Shown: one piece after another, positions 24,501-36,503 of the stretch
How the letters are laid out: every line of letters begins with the position of its first letter
How positions within the stretch are numbered: the first letter of the stretch is position 1
Assembly (NCBI RefSeq): GCF_965363235.1
Contig: NC_134842.1
Span: 31,186,958-31,250,957, forward strand
Direction of reading: 5' to 3'
Length of the DNA stretch: 64,000 nt
Source: Mytilus galloprovincialis
Taxonomy: Eukaryota; Mollusca; Bivalvia; Mytilida; Mytilidae
Notes under the pieces: model-generated
Databases searched by the model: none
Seen by the model: the letters and a program-made list of their open reading frames with translations, nothing else
Told to the model about the DNA's origin: nothing
Position numbers and translations under genes: made by a program

Positions 24501-27500
24501 TATATCTTATGACCGCGAAACGTGGCCAACTATCTTTTAATATACTATCTTTGGCCATGTAAAGTTTTATGAGAATGTCTATCCTGTTACATCCGAGAAC
24601 ACAGTTATCGTCCTTTAATTTACTTTGTCTACACAAATAGTCCATAGTGTATATGGTTTTCTTTAATAAATTGTTACTTAGATAGAGAGTTGTATCACTG
24701 TCACTCTTACCACATCTTCCTTTATCTATCTAATGTACATTTTGCATCTTGCAAATTTGTTCATACACTTTCAATTTGTTTTTATATTTTATGCATGAAT
24801 TATTAACTTGAAGAATAAAATTACATGTTAAAAAAAAAATGGCTGATGAATTTTTTTAAAAACTAGTGATATGGTCAATTTGAATAAAGTAATAAAAAAT
24901 TGGTGTGTCTGAAGCTGTCAAATTGATTAAAGACCTAAACATAGAATTGTCCATATTTTGAGTTAGAACTTGTTTTTTTTATAATTTTTTTTTTTTATAA
25001 TTTTGATATTATTTTTTCCAGAATTAGTACACTACATTGTAATAAAAATGTGATTTTTTTTTGGCGATAAAGCAGATGGGCTTTTTAAAATTTTAATTGA
25101 TTGTCTAAAAGAAATGTACTACTAAATGAACAAATGTGTGTTCTTGCTAGTCGACTCCTTGTTGGATTTTGTGGACGACTTTTATGACTATTTTCTAACA
25201 ATATAGACAGACACTTTAAAAAGCAAAACTTATCAGCAAGACAACATCTACATAAAAAAAATACAGTTATGCGAAATCGTTAATCAATTGTTGATGATGC
25301 ACATAGATCTAGATTATCGAGACATCCTCTAGTTTGAAACCCGAAAAAAAGTGTAATCAATTCGCTAGATAATTCTAAGTATGCGTTGACACTAAATACA
25401 GTATGTTCGATAAATTAATGTACAACAAGAAGAAAGGAGAGAGGGGGTTATGATATATTTGGGGCCGTAATTATCTTTTTATCACAGTTTATTAAAACAA
25501 CACATCCCAACCCATCAATTGTATTCAGAACTTAAAAGAACTAATCAACTGTTAGTATAACTGACACTGTGCATTACTGCATTAATAATAGTTAAAGAAT
25601 TGTTAATTTGTTGTAGCATATATATTGACAACATCCTCTGACAAGGCTACTACTGGAATCGACTTTAATTTCACTTGCTATTTCTCTTCAATCGAATATG
25701 ACCTAACTATATCAAGAGATAACGCATTTGAATGTAGTTTTCGAAGACATTGCAGATTGTATCGTTACAATGAAAACTTCACGTGTACTTGTAGCGATAC
25801 AACCGTCACCTTGACTGTACCTGGAACATTTGATATAGAAACCTTACACGGATCTCAATGGATATGTAAAGATTATTATTACGGTGAACGCTCAAATGAG
25901 GTGCTGTTAAATGTCAATGGTAAGTACAGTACGATAGCGATACGTTGATATGCAAACAGCGTACCTGTAATGATAAAAAAAAATTATGATACAATACCTT
26001 ACACTTCTATGGTCTTAAATATAATATAATTGTGAAGGATAATTATCTTGTTTTATTCAATTCAAAGTAAGAATAATATCTTTTATAGTAAGTTTGTTTC
26101 TTTGAATTAAATAAGAAGAGAGTATACTTTTTTAACCTTATGTACATTATCATTCATTTAAATTGTTGTTCATCCTAGTTTATAGCAGTACGTAATACTT
26201 CAATTGTTACATTGAAATCATTTTTATAAAATTACATGTACTCAAAGAAAATTAACAACATTTTCAGCTCCAGAATGAATAGTACATGACCAATAAAGAA
26301 TTTGCAGTTTATTTACATAAGTTGAAAATAAAGTATAACAGTGTCCTTGTAATAACAAACACAATACGACATGGATTTTCCAGATATTATTAAAATGACA
26401 CAGAGTTTGGAGGATGATAGGGCGAATTGTTACCCCGAGAAAACATTGCTTTATAAAGGCAACAGTGGTATACCAGTGTTCAAAAATCATAAACGAGGCG
26501 AGGTCAAGGTTGACAATGTTTTTTCGAGGGTTTACATTTTGTTCTATAACCTTTTCAGTTATACGTTATACAATTTATCATACTAAATAAACAGTACAAG
26601 ACCAATGAAGAGTTTGCAGTTTATTTACATAAGTTGAAAACGAGAGTACAACAATTACCAAATGACGTTTAAATAACAACGAGCCAGATTCTATCCCGAT
26701 ATGTTTGTTAAAATGTTGTGTCTGGTGTTAAAAAGATAACTAATATACAACGTTATTCTAGATCTTCATCGCTGGTATCAATCAAAGAAATTTGTTTGCA
26801 AATCATATGTTATGCTAATATTAAACTATTCATTCCAGTGAGCTTAATATATATATGAGCTGCGGCAATAGAAATTGACGATGTTGGACTGATGCATGTT
26901 CTCAAGTACATTTACATGTAGAAAACTTTAATCGATTTGGGAACATTCAAAAACAAAATTACATGATGGTTTCTTTTTCAGTTTTTTTGGGTCGTTTAAG
27001 AAATTCAATTTAGAAAAAGTTACAGACTTTATGTGTATATTTTTTCAAACCCGAAATAAGTTACCAGATGTATTGATATTCATTTGCATAAGGCCGATGA
27101 TTTCCATATCGCATTCGACGCAGCTAAGTTCAAATGCACGTTTTTGAACTAACTTACAAACATAAAGCTATCTAACTAACAACTGAATATGTTGTATCAT
27201 TATTTCATTTCCAGTTTGGACACATCTCTTTCCTTTTTTGTGTATTTCAGTTCCGATTAAACAAGTCAAGTTAAAAGCAATTCCAAATGATATGAATCCA
27301 ATAGACATTTTGTCTGGTTCAAACCAGCAGTTTACTTGTACAACTGGCGAAGGTCGACCGTCATCAAGGATCCATTGGTTTATGTCTGGTGTGAACATAA
27401 CTGATGATGCTGTTGTTAAGCCTAATACGTGCAATCAAGGATGTAATGGCAAAGTGATATCATCAAGTGTTTTGATATACATTGGTCATATTACTGACAT

Positions 27501-30500
27501 TGGGAAGACAATTTACTGCACAGCTTCTAATTTAGATGAAACAAGTGTCCGATCACAAGACAAAACGTTGAATATCTTATGTATGTATACACAATAGCAT
27601 GATATCGAAATGTAAAAGATGCTCTAAAGAGTCAGATAAATATGTTTTTCACAAAAAAACAGTGGCTGTATTTTATAATGGAAATAGATGTATTTTATAC
27701 AAATATAGTTGGTAATTCTTTGATTTGGATCTTATGCCTCTCGAAATTTAACAACATCTTTATATATTTCCATATTACCAATTGGTATTTTGTTATTCAA
27801 ACTGCATAAGACAAACTAAAAAATCATAAAAGCTATAAAAGAGGGACGAAAAATACCACAGGGACAGTCAAACTCATAAATCGAAAATAAACTGTCAACG
27901 CCATGGCTACAAATGAAGAAGAAAAACAGACAAAAAAATCTTACTCATGACACAACATAGAAAACTAAAGAATAAGCAACACGAATCCCACCAAAAACTT
28001 TGATCTCAGGTACTCCGGAAAGCGTATGCAGATCCTGCTCCACATGTGGCACCCGTCGTGTTACTCATGTTATAACAAATCCGGTAAATAGTCTAATTCG
28101 GTAGGTCAAATTCATGAAAGGTTTGTAGTTACGACGTAAGGAACATATCCGATATCATTTGTGAATCGGTTATTCTGTAACAGTCAATCAACTCGTGGTT
28201 GTGCCTGTAAAATTTACGAAGGGATGATTTCAACTCCACCATTTGGAACTCTTGGTTTAATAGCTTCCTTGTGTTTATAAATTATAAACATAGTTAATCT
28301 CAAAACGTAAATATCCATATATCTTCGTTTAATATCGACAGTCTGTACCAATGCAGCAAATTGTTTGTACAATTTTTTGAAACGTATTCTTACTGTACAA
28401 CGATGTTTTCTTTGTTATCGTGATTTCATCACCATTTCATGAGAAAGGTGTTCACAATTCAAACAATTTCCAAATTTATCGCTATAGTCAAACCAGTCAT
28501 TTTAGAAATACCAGATTACAACATTACAGAAGGGAGTAATTTGAACATTGACCCTACAATAAATGCCAATCCAGATCCTATATCTGTATGGTGGACACGT
28601 CAAAATAAACCCGAATTCATATATCATGGTAGGAACCTTACAATAAGAGGCATCCAAAGAGTGTCTAGTGATAACTACACGTGTCATGCTATGAACACTA
28701 TAACAGCGCAAGGACATCCAACGAAGAATAGATCATCCGAGGAAATATTTAATGTCAATGTACAATGTAAGTAAAAATCTACCGTAACAATAAAAATTCA
28801 AAACAAATCTACGATTTATTCGATATTTGTCTTTGTGATGGAAGTCAGAAGATTTTCATTCATAAGAAATTTGTGTGCAATATTTTTTTTCATCTCCATC
28901 ATGGTTTATTCTTAAACTTGATTTTGCATTGGTGCTTTTTTAATACCTTATTTTGTTTGTTGTCTTGCATAAATGCTGATCTTTTCGTGATAGTTTGTTG
29001 GTGAAATTATTATTTACAAAATCTATGAATTTTTCGAACTTTTTATAGAATTTACATTGTTTCAACTTATATAAAAAAAATGGAACATGCATGTGTACAT
29101 TAGCGACGAATAGTATAGCGTACTTTTTATAAAGCAATAATATGTACGGGTCTTGTTTATTATCCCTTTTTGTCACTTTTACTTAGTGTTTTCTAATTGC
29201 AGTTGTACAACGGCATGGAGATGCAGTTAATAGTGCTGCAGTTGGAGCAGGAACAGGGATTGCTGTTACCATCTTTATAATCGGAGTTACCATTTTGAAT
29301 ATTATTTTGTTCAGAAAACGTCGACTGTCTAAGAAAAAAGGTATACTTAATGTGCAGAATACATTGATAAAACCTCTACATCGGGACTTCTTTTAGTTGT
29401 TAAACTGAGCATATATTCTAATTGTCTAATGAGTATTACAATTTGTAGAGTGCACATAATTTGAAAAATGGCCTTATATCACAATGGATTAGGAAACGTG
29501 ATGTTATAAACATTCACAAAAGCTTACACGTTACATTTTAATGTATATGTAATATTTTTACGAACGATTGCAACAAAAATCTTATCGTCAATGTTAAGAT
29601 GCATTGTAGAATAAATGTACATCTGATCAAATAGCTGACCATTCAAAGATATCAAAATTATTTGTCATAACATATCCAAACATCTCACGGTAGTGTACAC
29701 GTTAACACGAACACAACAACAAAAGAAACAATTGAATAAATACAGAACGCATAGGTAATGAAGATTTATAAGGTTTAAAACTTTACATTGGAAACGGGGA
29801 TGTGTCAACGAGACTACAACCCGAAAGAAAAACAGAAAAAAAACATTCAACAATAGTTCTTCAACACATTTAGAAAATCCCATACCAATAGACTAGAGCT
29901 GGTCACTAAACAAAAATGTGCACTCGTTCAGAAATGTGACGTCACTCCTAACTCCAAAACATATTGATAAACCAGCAATTAAAAAGATACGTACATAACT
30001 AACAAATGTTAGAGGTTCCTGAATTTGACAGGCGCACATATGCGGCGGGGTTAATATATTTTTGTGAGATCTCAACCCTCCCTTTTACTTCTAGCTAATG
30101 TAGAATTAAGAAACACACAGCAACACGAACAGTGTCACTCAGTTCACAAGAAGTTTGATGTCAGAATAGGTAGCACAAGAAACTAAATACGTATTTTAAC
30201 AAAGGACTACTAGCAGTTTCTGATATGCCAGCGAAACATTCAATAAAGGGGGCTCGCGGGTATAAATCAAATGTTTTTTTAATATGAGATTTCGTTAGAT
30301 CTTTTTAAAATGAAGTTTATCATATACGTAAGAGGGTAGACCTTGTATATGGGAGACAACTCTTACACATATATTGAAATCATTAGTTTTAACATAGCAG
30401 TAAATTAAACAGTGATCAAGCATTTATGTTGTATACATTTGGCTGTGAGAATGATGCAGACATATCTAGTAAGCTGTACATGTTTGACACCACCAAACAT

Positions 30501-33500
30501 TAAACAAAAAACATCTTGTTTTAATAATGTGGATGAAAGGGTAGAAAATTACCATTCATACGTGAAATGCTTAAAAATGTGAGTTCTGAAGCAATTATAA
30601 TACAATGACATGGGAACGAACTACATCTTATGATGTATTTTTACAATCGACGAATTGATAATTAATAATCATTAAGCTTCCTGTTAAAGATATAAATATC
30701 AAAATCAAGGAACATCAATGCATGTTTGTTTTTTATCTCCCAATATTGTTTGTCTTTCTATAGAACAGAGCAACAGCGAAGTTTATGAAACAGAACTTCA
30801 TGTGCCAAGGTAAAAACTGGTTTATCTTCTTATACTGATAAGTTTGATAACAACTACTTTATACGACTATGTAAAATGTCTAAATTAAGGCGACAGTAGT
30901 TTATTGGTATTCAAATTTCGTACATCATTTAGCTATAGAGAAATCAAGATAATCGACATAAACTGAGGGAATTGAATGACATATAAAAGGAGAGAAACTG
31001 TGTGTGGACAGGATAAACGTCTCCTGCTATGCATGCAGCATCCGTCATTTGAATCAAGACTCTGTAGGGATGTCACAATTGGGAATAACATACAATTGGT
31101 AATAATAGACATGCCGACTATATCGATATCTTTATATCACAAACCGCTAATACATGTCATCAGTGAATTGAAAAAACTACCAATTGGTGATGCTGACCGG
31201 AAATCTATTGAGGTGTATATTGCAGTCGTCTTTTTATAACTTAGTTAATGAAATCCTAGTAGTGTAAAGTGCGTACATTACATGAAGGTCAAGCTCCTAT
31301 AGTACACATTGTCTGATTATTTGAACTAGAGCAGACATTCGATTGTGTATCAACTCTTTTAGATTAAGTATAATATCTTCTATTGAGCTCAGCAGTCAGT
31401 GCTTCGATAATCATATTAAAATAACATAGAAATAATAAGATAAGAAATGTGTGCTAATAAGACAACTCCACATGAAAGTCACAATATGTAAAAACTAAGA
31501 CAAAGTACAGCCTTCTATACGAATTGATGGCTCACATCGAACAACAAGATAGAAATAGTCTAACAGTCTAAAAATGACTTGTGTAAAAACAACGCAAACA
31601 GGAAATCAACAGTCTAAACTATATATAAAAAGGAGAAACTAGAAACGCTTATGAATGATGAACAACAACTAAACAATAGGTTCCTGACATAAGACAGGTG
31701 GCTTTAACATTTTAACAGGTTTGAACCTTTATTCTCATCTGAAATGGCAGTTTAACATTACAACACAGAAAGACACACTATAAGCATGCTAAAATATTAA
31801 TCAAAATGGCTTAAAAGCGGGGCGAAAGATACTAGAGGGACAGTCAAAATAATAGATTGAAACTAAACTGACAATGCCATGGCTAAAAAATAAAAAGACA
31901 ACCCGACAAAAAATAGTATACAAGACACAACATAGAAAAACTACAGACTTACTCAACCAAAAAAAAAAAAAAAGTAAACATACCCATCATATGTATAATA
32001 AACACTGATAAATTTGAAAAGTTTAAGAGGCATCTAATTTTCTAGATTGGGATATTAGTTGTTTCGTTTCTAGTCTGAATTATTTTATATTGTCCTCTTG
32101 CATGGTCACACATTTGCCTTAGACTTGACTTATCGAATATAAGCGAACGTGATGAACAACTGAAGTGAACGATATCTCGTATAAACGTCATGGACAATTC
32201 ATAATATCTCATTAAGATTATGGTCTTCATAATAGTTTAAAATTTTTGCATTATACAAAGAAATTGACCTTGTGAATATCGAAAAACGAGACTATCGAAT
32301 ATGCCGTGGTAAGTGTGGGATTTCAACATTGAAACAAAGTATTTTTTCTAATTTCATATGATTAATGGCGTGTTAAATAGTCCTTAAATAAATCGTACAA
32401 TAACAGTATTGTTTTTTTTTAATTTATTTACAATTGAAATTCAAGCTATAATTTCAAGTATTTGTATTTATTTATAGAGAAACGCCACAGACGGACAAAC
32501 ATTTCTATAATGAATTAGGAGATCTTAGAACGGGTAAAACGGGTAAGACGGGTAAATAGTGAACTAATATAGTCATTGCTGAATCAAACTTGTTAACATG
32601 ATGTCTTAATCTTGTAGTTACACTAAATACTGAGACACAGTATGACAAGATGGTACTATATTCGTTTAAGATTTGAATATAAATGTATCATAACGAATTC
32701 ACGGTCAACTAAAGGTATAATACATTCATTAATTTGAATTCGTTTTTATACATCTATTGTTTCAAGTATAGTAAAATTTTGACGTCTATCTTTACATCAA
32801 TTATTACAAAAACCACAAAAAGAATATTTTAATTTGGAGGATATACCTTAAAGGCAATTGGAAATAAAACAATTTCCAACAAATTAAGACTACACCATGG
32901 CCAATGTAAGACAATCTAATTTAGAACAACAATTAAAATATAACATATATTGAGCACATAAAGGATTCTTCAATGTTTATGCATTGATTTAATTACTTCT
33001 TCAGCAGTTACTTTAAAATGTAGTTCATGAAAAGTCCTATTGCTTTCTAATTTATGAAATGAATCTTATGTACATACTTTTAATCTTAGTCCAAAATTAG
33101 GAGATACTTTTCAAATATGAAACAAACTTATCAGCAGAAATCTTAAATTATTTCGAAAGTCTACTGTTTGTATTTTTTCAAACTTCTTTAAAGCGTCCTA
33201 AATTTAATAGGGATTGTTTTAATATTAAAAAAGCAGTTTTGAAATCATTTTAGTCAAAACGTTTCTATAATTTAAATGACAGATTTGACTCTTACTGTTT
33301 CTGTGTATGAAGAAGCTACCACTTATTAACAGGGTCATATGGAAATTTAGGCAGTGACATTTTTTTTTCGTTTTAGGTGACTTCTATTTGAATGATCTTT
33401 TTGCTCCTTATTATAAAACATTGTGCAAAATACATGCTACCCGTATTCTCACTAACTAATTTTTGATTTAACAGACCACCGATTTTACACTAATTTCCAC

Positions 33501-35414
33501 AAACTCAATAGAAGCCAACATTCATTTGTTGAATAAATTCTACGAAATAGAACTTTTATCTATAACACTATTACCACTATTCTATCATGTCTATAAAGAT
33601 GTAAACTTTTCTGATAATCAATAAGGAAATCAGAAGGACAATTTAAGATACAGGCTTTTTTTTATTGACAACTGGCGTAAATGAAAAATATAGAAAAAAA
33701 AAATAACAAAAATAACCGAACTGCCAGAAAATTCAAATTGTAAAGTCCATAATGAAATAGCGAAATCAATAGCTCAAAAACATTACACGAATGAATATAT
33801 AAAAATGAAGGTATCACCTTTTTACTTTTTAGTGCAAGTGAGTACAGTCAGAGAAAGCACAATGATATTCATGAACCAGCAATTAAGGAAGTTTGCTTGT
33901 CATGTTATGGAAATTTTGTCATATTTTAGAAATCCTCTTGTTTTATCCATTGAAGTGCCTTAAAAACTGCCCATTGACACCCCTTGTCTTTTTATAAATC
34001 TTTTGCATATTTATAAGCCATCTGTTCAAGTCTTATAATTTCTTAATAGTTTTTGAGACATAAAACTTGTCAATAATAAAACATTAAGAAATCAAAAGAG
34101 ACATTTTTTCCAGCCAAAATTCTAATGGCTAATATCTCGAAGACAAGCACATTGACCTTTATAACGTTTTTGCTCCTTTGTTTCAACTAAAATCCTTTTC
34201 TTAAATATAAAAAAAAATTGCCAATAAGACCGCTCCCACAAAAGAGACAAAATGAAATTAACGACTATATGTCAACGTATGGCCTTCAACAAGATCAAAT
34301 CCCATACCACATACTTATATGAAAGGCAAAACAATTCAAACGAGTAAATTAAGTGTCTAATCAATATAAAAAATAACAAAAAACAAATATTTAAAAAAAA
34401 GCAAAAAACTTCAACCACTGCTTTACAGGATCCTATTCAAAACAATGAAAAATGAAACTGAACTGATTCTTTTTGCGTTCAAGGAGAGTGCCGGTTTACA
34501 TCCATTGTTGTAAAAAGATAGATCGGAATAAGAACGTAAATGAGAGATATTTTTTTTTTTATCAAATTATGATATATTTTGAAATGGTATTGAAACAAAC
34601 TGGTTTGATGTATTATTTTCTAGATGTTGATCAACCACAAAAGAGCCCAGAAACAAGGTATTTACAATCAAATTTTGTTCAGATCTATTATGATTTTTTT
34701 TTTTATTTGTGGGTTTTTTTTTTCGTTATCTCTTTCTCAAAATGAAGTTATTTGTCTTCATTAAACATGTTAAACTATTTAAAGATAAAAGCTAATCTTC
34801 ATAAACAAATTTGTGAAGCGTTATGTACATTAAGCATTGTTTATATATACTGTTTGATAAACAAATGTGCGAAGCGTTATCATGTACATTTAGCATTATA
34901 TATACTATAATTTTGTTTCTACAGTGCGAACTGTTATGAAGATGTTGGTGAAGAATACAGCAATACAGCTGGTTATGTTTACGACAATTTGAACATATTA
35001 GACAACGGTACGTTGAAGGATCACACATGAAAATAAAAAAAAAATTACCGGTTTCAAAATTTTAAGCATTCTTTAAATTTTATATTGTGTTGGATAATAC
35101 AACAATGTTGTACCTTTGGAACTAAAAAAGGCACCTGGAAAAAAATGTCAAACATAAATATTCATATTACGATGTGCGTTATCATTTGTGTATGTTATCA
35201 AATTCTTCTATTCCTACGTATTTAGATTTCATAAAAAGCAATACGATTTATTTTCGTTAACTATCGTCTTGTTGCAATAATTTCACGTTGATGTATACCC
35301 TTTATCTGTCTTTGTTTGTATCTAATTTGAAAATTATTTTCACCTTGTACATTTATTTCAGAAAAACAAATACATCACAGGGATCCAGCATTATATGTGA
35401 ACTTGGACTTATAA
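18455..35414 (+). CDS. IgR2: IgSF transmembrane receptor with tyrosine-rich tail, 10 exons
   Basis: Apparently complete. Coding exons: 18455-18524, 25617-25919, 27251-27580, 28488-28766, 29203-29340, 30764-30809, 32478-32533, 34624-34657, 34925-35007 and 35362-35414 (stop TAA). They total 1392 nt, or 463 residues, with the first donor of exon 7. Residues about 1-23 are a signal peptide, 24-124 a six-cysteine Ig-like domain, 125-234 Ig A, 235-327 Ig B, 328-373 stalk plus TM plus RKRR, and 374-463 the cytoplasmic tail. The tail has VYETEL, FYNEL, CYEDV, EEYSN, YVYDNL and LYVNL. All extracellular introns are phase 1. It is a type I surface receptor likely to signal through SH2-domain partners. 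The ligand is unknown; an immune or self-recognition role is inferred only from architecture and tandem duplication. Confidence 0.86.
18595..19200 (-). mobile_element. 3' non-coding part of Penelope-like element (family R1)
   Basis: Begins AAATTGAGAATGGAAATGGG and includes GGCTCCTGACTTGGGACAGG and AATGCGGCGGGGTTAAACAT. The reverse transcriptase lies directly beyond it on the minus strand, so this is the element's 3' tail. Truncated copies are scattered through the window (10553, 22688, 29785, 37985, 42800). Confidence 0.7.
19235..21965 (-). mobile_element. Penelope-like retroelement: GIY-YIG-like module plus reverse transcriptase, degraded
   Basis: Lies within IgR2 intron 1, antisense to the gene. 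Read on the minus strand, the order is: a GIY-YIG-like module with CGIQYVG followed by TGRYL (about 21960-21780), a basic linker, the region VPADKAANN (near 20690), MYWLSKLHK (near 20510), the RT core FDFSTLYTTLP and GIPMGTNCAP, the catalytic YLDD in FRYLDDILALNN (near 19870), and a downstream region with YDKRDNFSFPIVN. Frames are interrupted, so the copy is not functional. The N-terminal position of the GIY-YIG-like part suggests the permuted Penelope group (Naiad type). Family assignment is from motif order by eye. Confidence 0.7.
21998..22200 (+). repeat. dispersed repeat (family R3)
   Basis: AAAGGCAACAGTAGTATACC, CATAAATCCATGGACAAAAA and CGGGGTAACAAACTAAAAC. The same block occurs in reverse at 46320-46520, with degraded pieces at 26455 and 30888. 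It lies between the Penelope-like coding part and its second tail copy. Confidence 0.6.
22688..23095 (-). mobile_element. second tail copy of the Penelope-like element (pseudo-LTR-like direct repeat)
   Basis: Same orientation as 18595-19200 and very similar by eye, but lacking an internal block of roughly 190 bases near its start. Together the two copies bracket the coding region as direct repeats, as Penelope-like elements often show after tandem or partial insertions. Confidence 0.6.
23096..25616 (+). other. remainder of IgR2 intron 1
   Basis: AT-rich intron. A short reverse fragment of the ACCACATCTTC family lies near 24690-24730. The ORFs at 23838-24053 and 24442-24645 have no recognisable domain. 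Nothing else seen. Confidence 0.5.
25617..25919 (+). CDS. IgR2 exon 2: six-cysteine Ig-like domain (type D)
   Basis: Acceptor TTGTAG, donor G|GTAAGT, 303 nt, phase 1-1. It begins LTTSSDKATTG just after the predicted signal cleavage. Cysteines lie in FNFTCY, AFECS, RRHCR, FTCTC (two) and QWICK. The last lies in HGSQWIC, then comes SNEVLLNVN. It looks like a V-like or I-set variant with extra disulfides. It is the most N-terminal domain and the most different in sequence from the IgR3 copy. Confidence 0.85.
27251..27580 (+). CDS. IgR2 exon 3: Ig domain type A
   Basis: Acceptor TATTTCAG, donor T|GTATGT, 330 nt, phase 1-1. B-strand FTCTTGEGRPSSRIHW, extra pair CNQGC, F-strand IYCTASN, end SVRSQDKTLNIL. 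Confidence 0.88.
27839..28270 (-). mobile_element. fragment of reverse-transcriptase element, family R2
   Basis: Starts GAGGGACGAAAAATACCAC, includes AACGCCATGGCTACAAATG and AGATCCTGCTCCACATGTGG, and extends into the RT C-terminal region as far as the part read as FYGR in the copy at 45600. It lies in the IgR2 intron between Ig A and Ig B, antisense to the gene. Truncated at its 5' side. Confidence 0.7.
28488..28766 (+). CDS. IgR2 exon 4: Ig domain type B
   Basis: Acceptor GCTATAG, donor T|GTAAGT, 279 nt, phase 1-1. Core SVWWTRQNKPEFIYHG, F-strand DNYTCHAMNT with a glycosylation sequon. The B strand (LNIDPTINANP) has no cysteine, so the F-strand cysteine is unpaired within the domain. Confidence 0.88.
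28767..29202 (+). other. intron of IgR2
   Basis: Short AT-rich intron; nothing recognised. Confidence 0.5.
29203..29340 (+). CDS. IgR2 exon 5: transmembrane segment
   Basis: Acceptor ATTGCAG, donor G|GTATAC, 138 nt, phase 1-1; one codon longer than in the paralogues. The helix is GTGIAVTIFIIGVTILNIIL, followed by FRKRRLSKKKG. Confidence 0.87.
29785..30240 (-). repeat. old tail copy of Penelope-like element (family R1)
   Basis: GGAAACGGGGATGTGTCAAC, then CATATGCGGCGGGGTTAAT and TTTGTGAGATCTCAACCCTC match the tail at 18.6 kb with many more differences than the copy at 22.7 kb. It is therefore an older insertion, in an IgR2 intron. Confidence 0.6.
30243..30345 (+). repeat. end fragment of the TTAA MITE family
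   Basis: AAGGGGGCTCGCGGGTATAAA resembles the left end of the element at 4562. No matching right end was found, so only a fragment is called. Confidence 0.4.
30764..30809 (+). CDS. IgR2 exon 6: cytoplasmic 1
   Basis: 46 nt, acceptor TCTATAG, donor AG|GTAAAA, phase 1 in and 2 out. Contains NSEVYETEL, a YxxL motif in this copy. Confidence 0.85.
30888..31010 (+). repeat. degraded repeat, family R3
   Basis: AAGGCGACAGTAGTTTATTG and ATAAACTGAGGGAATTGAA resemble the block at 21998. It lies in an IgR2 intron. The following ORF (30976-31239) overlaps its end and has no recognisable domain. Confidence 0.4.
31430..31945. repeat. two adjacent degraded repeats in IgR2 intron
   Basis: 31430-31740 resembles the family AAGATGTGGTATGATTGCCA with AAAGTACAGCC and GGTTCCTGACATAAGACAGG. 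31808-31945 is an R2 tail (GGCGAAAGATACTAGAGGGA, AATGCCATGGCTAAAAAAT). Confidence 0.5.
32478..32533 (+). CDS. IgR2 exon 7: cytoplasmic 2, YNEL motif, tandem donors
   Basis: Acceptor TTTATAG, 56 nt to the first donor, the length kept in both paralogues. Contains KHFYNELGDL. The donor region is a 9-base tandem repeat giving three GT sites at 32534, 32543 and 32552 (GTAAAA, GTAAGA, GTAAAT), all in the same phase. The middle one fits the donor consensus best and would add three codons (Gly-Lys-Thr). Exon end is therefore 32533, 32542 or 32551. Confidence 0.82.
33690..33800. repeat. degraded dispersed repeat
   Basis: TAAAGTCCATAATGAAATAG and AATAGCTCAAAAACATTACA resemble the blocks at 12150 and 44330. 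Confidence 0.35.
34210..34400 (+). repeat. dispersed repeat (GATGTGGTATGATTGCC family), degraded
   Basis: TTGCCAATAAGACCGCTCCC, GTATGGCCTTCAACAAGATC and AAACAATTCAAACGAGTAAA match the better copy at 53500. Confidence 0.5.
34624..34657 (+). CDS. IgR2 exon 8: cytoplasmic 3 (micro-exon)
   Basis: 34 nt, acceptor TTTCTAG, donor AG|GTATTT, phase 1 in and 2 out. Encodes DVDQPQKSPET; no tyrosine. Length matches both paralogues. The 90-residue ORF over this place (34473-34745) is a shadow. Confidence 0.8.
34796..34913 (+). repeat. imperfect tandem duplication beside exon 9 of IgR2
   Basis: Two head-to-tail copies of about 57-60 bases, each with ATAAACAAAT, GCGTTAT, GTACATT and AGCATT, directly before the polypyrimidine region of the next exon. 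Confidence 0.6.
34925..35007 (+). CDS. IgR2 exon 9: cytoplasmic 4, YDNL motif
   Basis: 83 nt, acceptor TCTACAG, donor G|GTACGT, phase 2 in and 1 out. Four tyrosines: CYEDV, EEYSN, GYVYDNLNI. YDN fits YxN and YDNL fits YxxL. Confidence 0.86.
35362..35414 (+). CDS. IgR2 exon 10: last, YVNL motif and stop
   Basis: Acceptor TATTTCAG, 53 nt to TAA. Encodes HRDPALYVNLDL and ends six residues earlier than IgR1 and IgR3. The neighbouring bases after the stop still resemble the paralogues' last codons, so an earlier stop is likely a copy-specific change. Confidence 0.85.
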
Positions 35415-35727
35415 ACCTTCTACATATACTTTGTGTACAGATATGTCTAGTTATCTTTCTTCATATGGTAATTTTCTTAGATACAATGCAGATATAGACA
35501 ATACTGCTTGAAAATGATGACTAAATAGCTGGCTTCAATGTAAAAAAAAACCCCATGGAGGATGATAAAACCAAAACATAACTCAAGTATAGCATTTCTA
35601 GCAATATTCGGTTTTCTTTATAAAGTTAATCGGACTAAATTCCAACACCGTAATTGAATTAGGATACGGGTTTTCAAATGTCCTTATGAAATATTTATTG
35701 TTTGATGTTACACATAGTCTGCTACAA

Positions 35728-35733
35728 AATAAA
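35728..35733 (+). terminator. candidate polyadenylation signal of IgR2
   Basis: AATAAA about 310 bases after the stop codon, close to the spacing seen for IgR1. Confidence 0.45.
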
Positions 35734-36503
35734 TTTTACAACGAACGTTTTGTGAATGTATTTTCTAAAACAGGATAATGAAAAACGCTTATATTTTAGA
35801 AAAACTTATACCAAACATTTCAAAAATTCATGGCTAATTTTTGCACAACCTTATTTGATTAAATCATATACTACTTACTTGATGTTTGAACGCCAACCTT
35901 TCTTTTGCTTTTTTATGCATCTGTACATCCTGGTAGGTAGCTGGTACCAGTACAAATGTACGAGGTTTATTAATCAGTACAAATAACTGAAGATGTTTGA
36001 ATACATGTACGATAAAATAGATTTGAATTAACTATGATGTTGAATCTTCTAAATTCATTTTTAATCCATGTATTGATACATGCTCGTCAAGGATATTGAC
36101 TTCTGCTATAGTCATCTGAATGGAGTTAATACTAATTTACTCATGTTCTTATAAAATCATCCATACAATGTATTTAAAATTCACGACGTTTCATAATGCG
36201 GTTAGCCTTTGTTAATGAATCATATAAATATCGTCTGTGGACATTTGCTTGTAATAAGCATTCCGAAAATGGCAAAAGTTTCATGCCCCTGTAACTCCGG
36301 AGGTCTCTAATTTTCTTCTGGTTTTTACAAAGTTTGTGTCTGTCTTTCTTTGAGTTATGCTTGTATTGAATCCTCTGTTGTTTAATTTTACATTTTCGAG
36401 GATAATTTGATCGTATTCTTTACTCCATATATTTAAAATAAAAATGTATGTTCTGGTTTTAAATTGGTCTCATATCAAGTAGAATGAGGTACAATATATG
36501 ATC

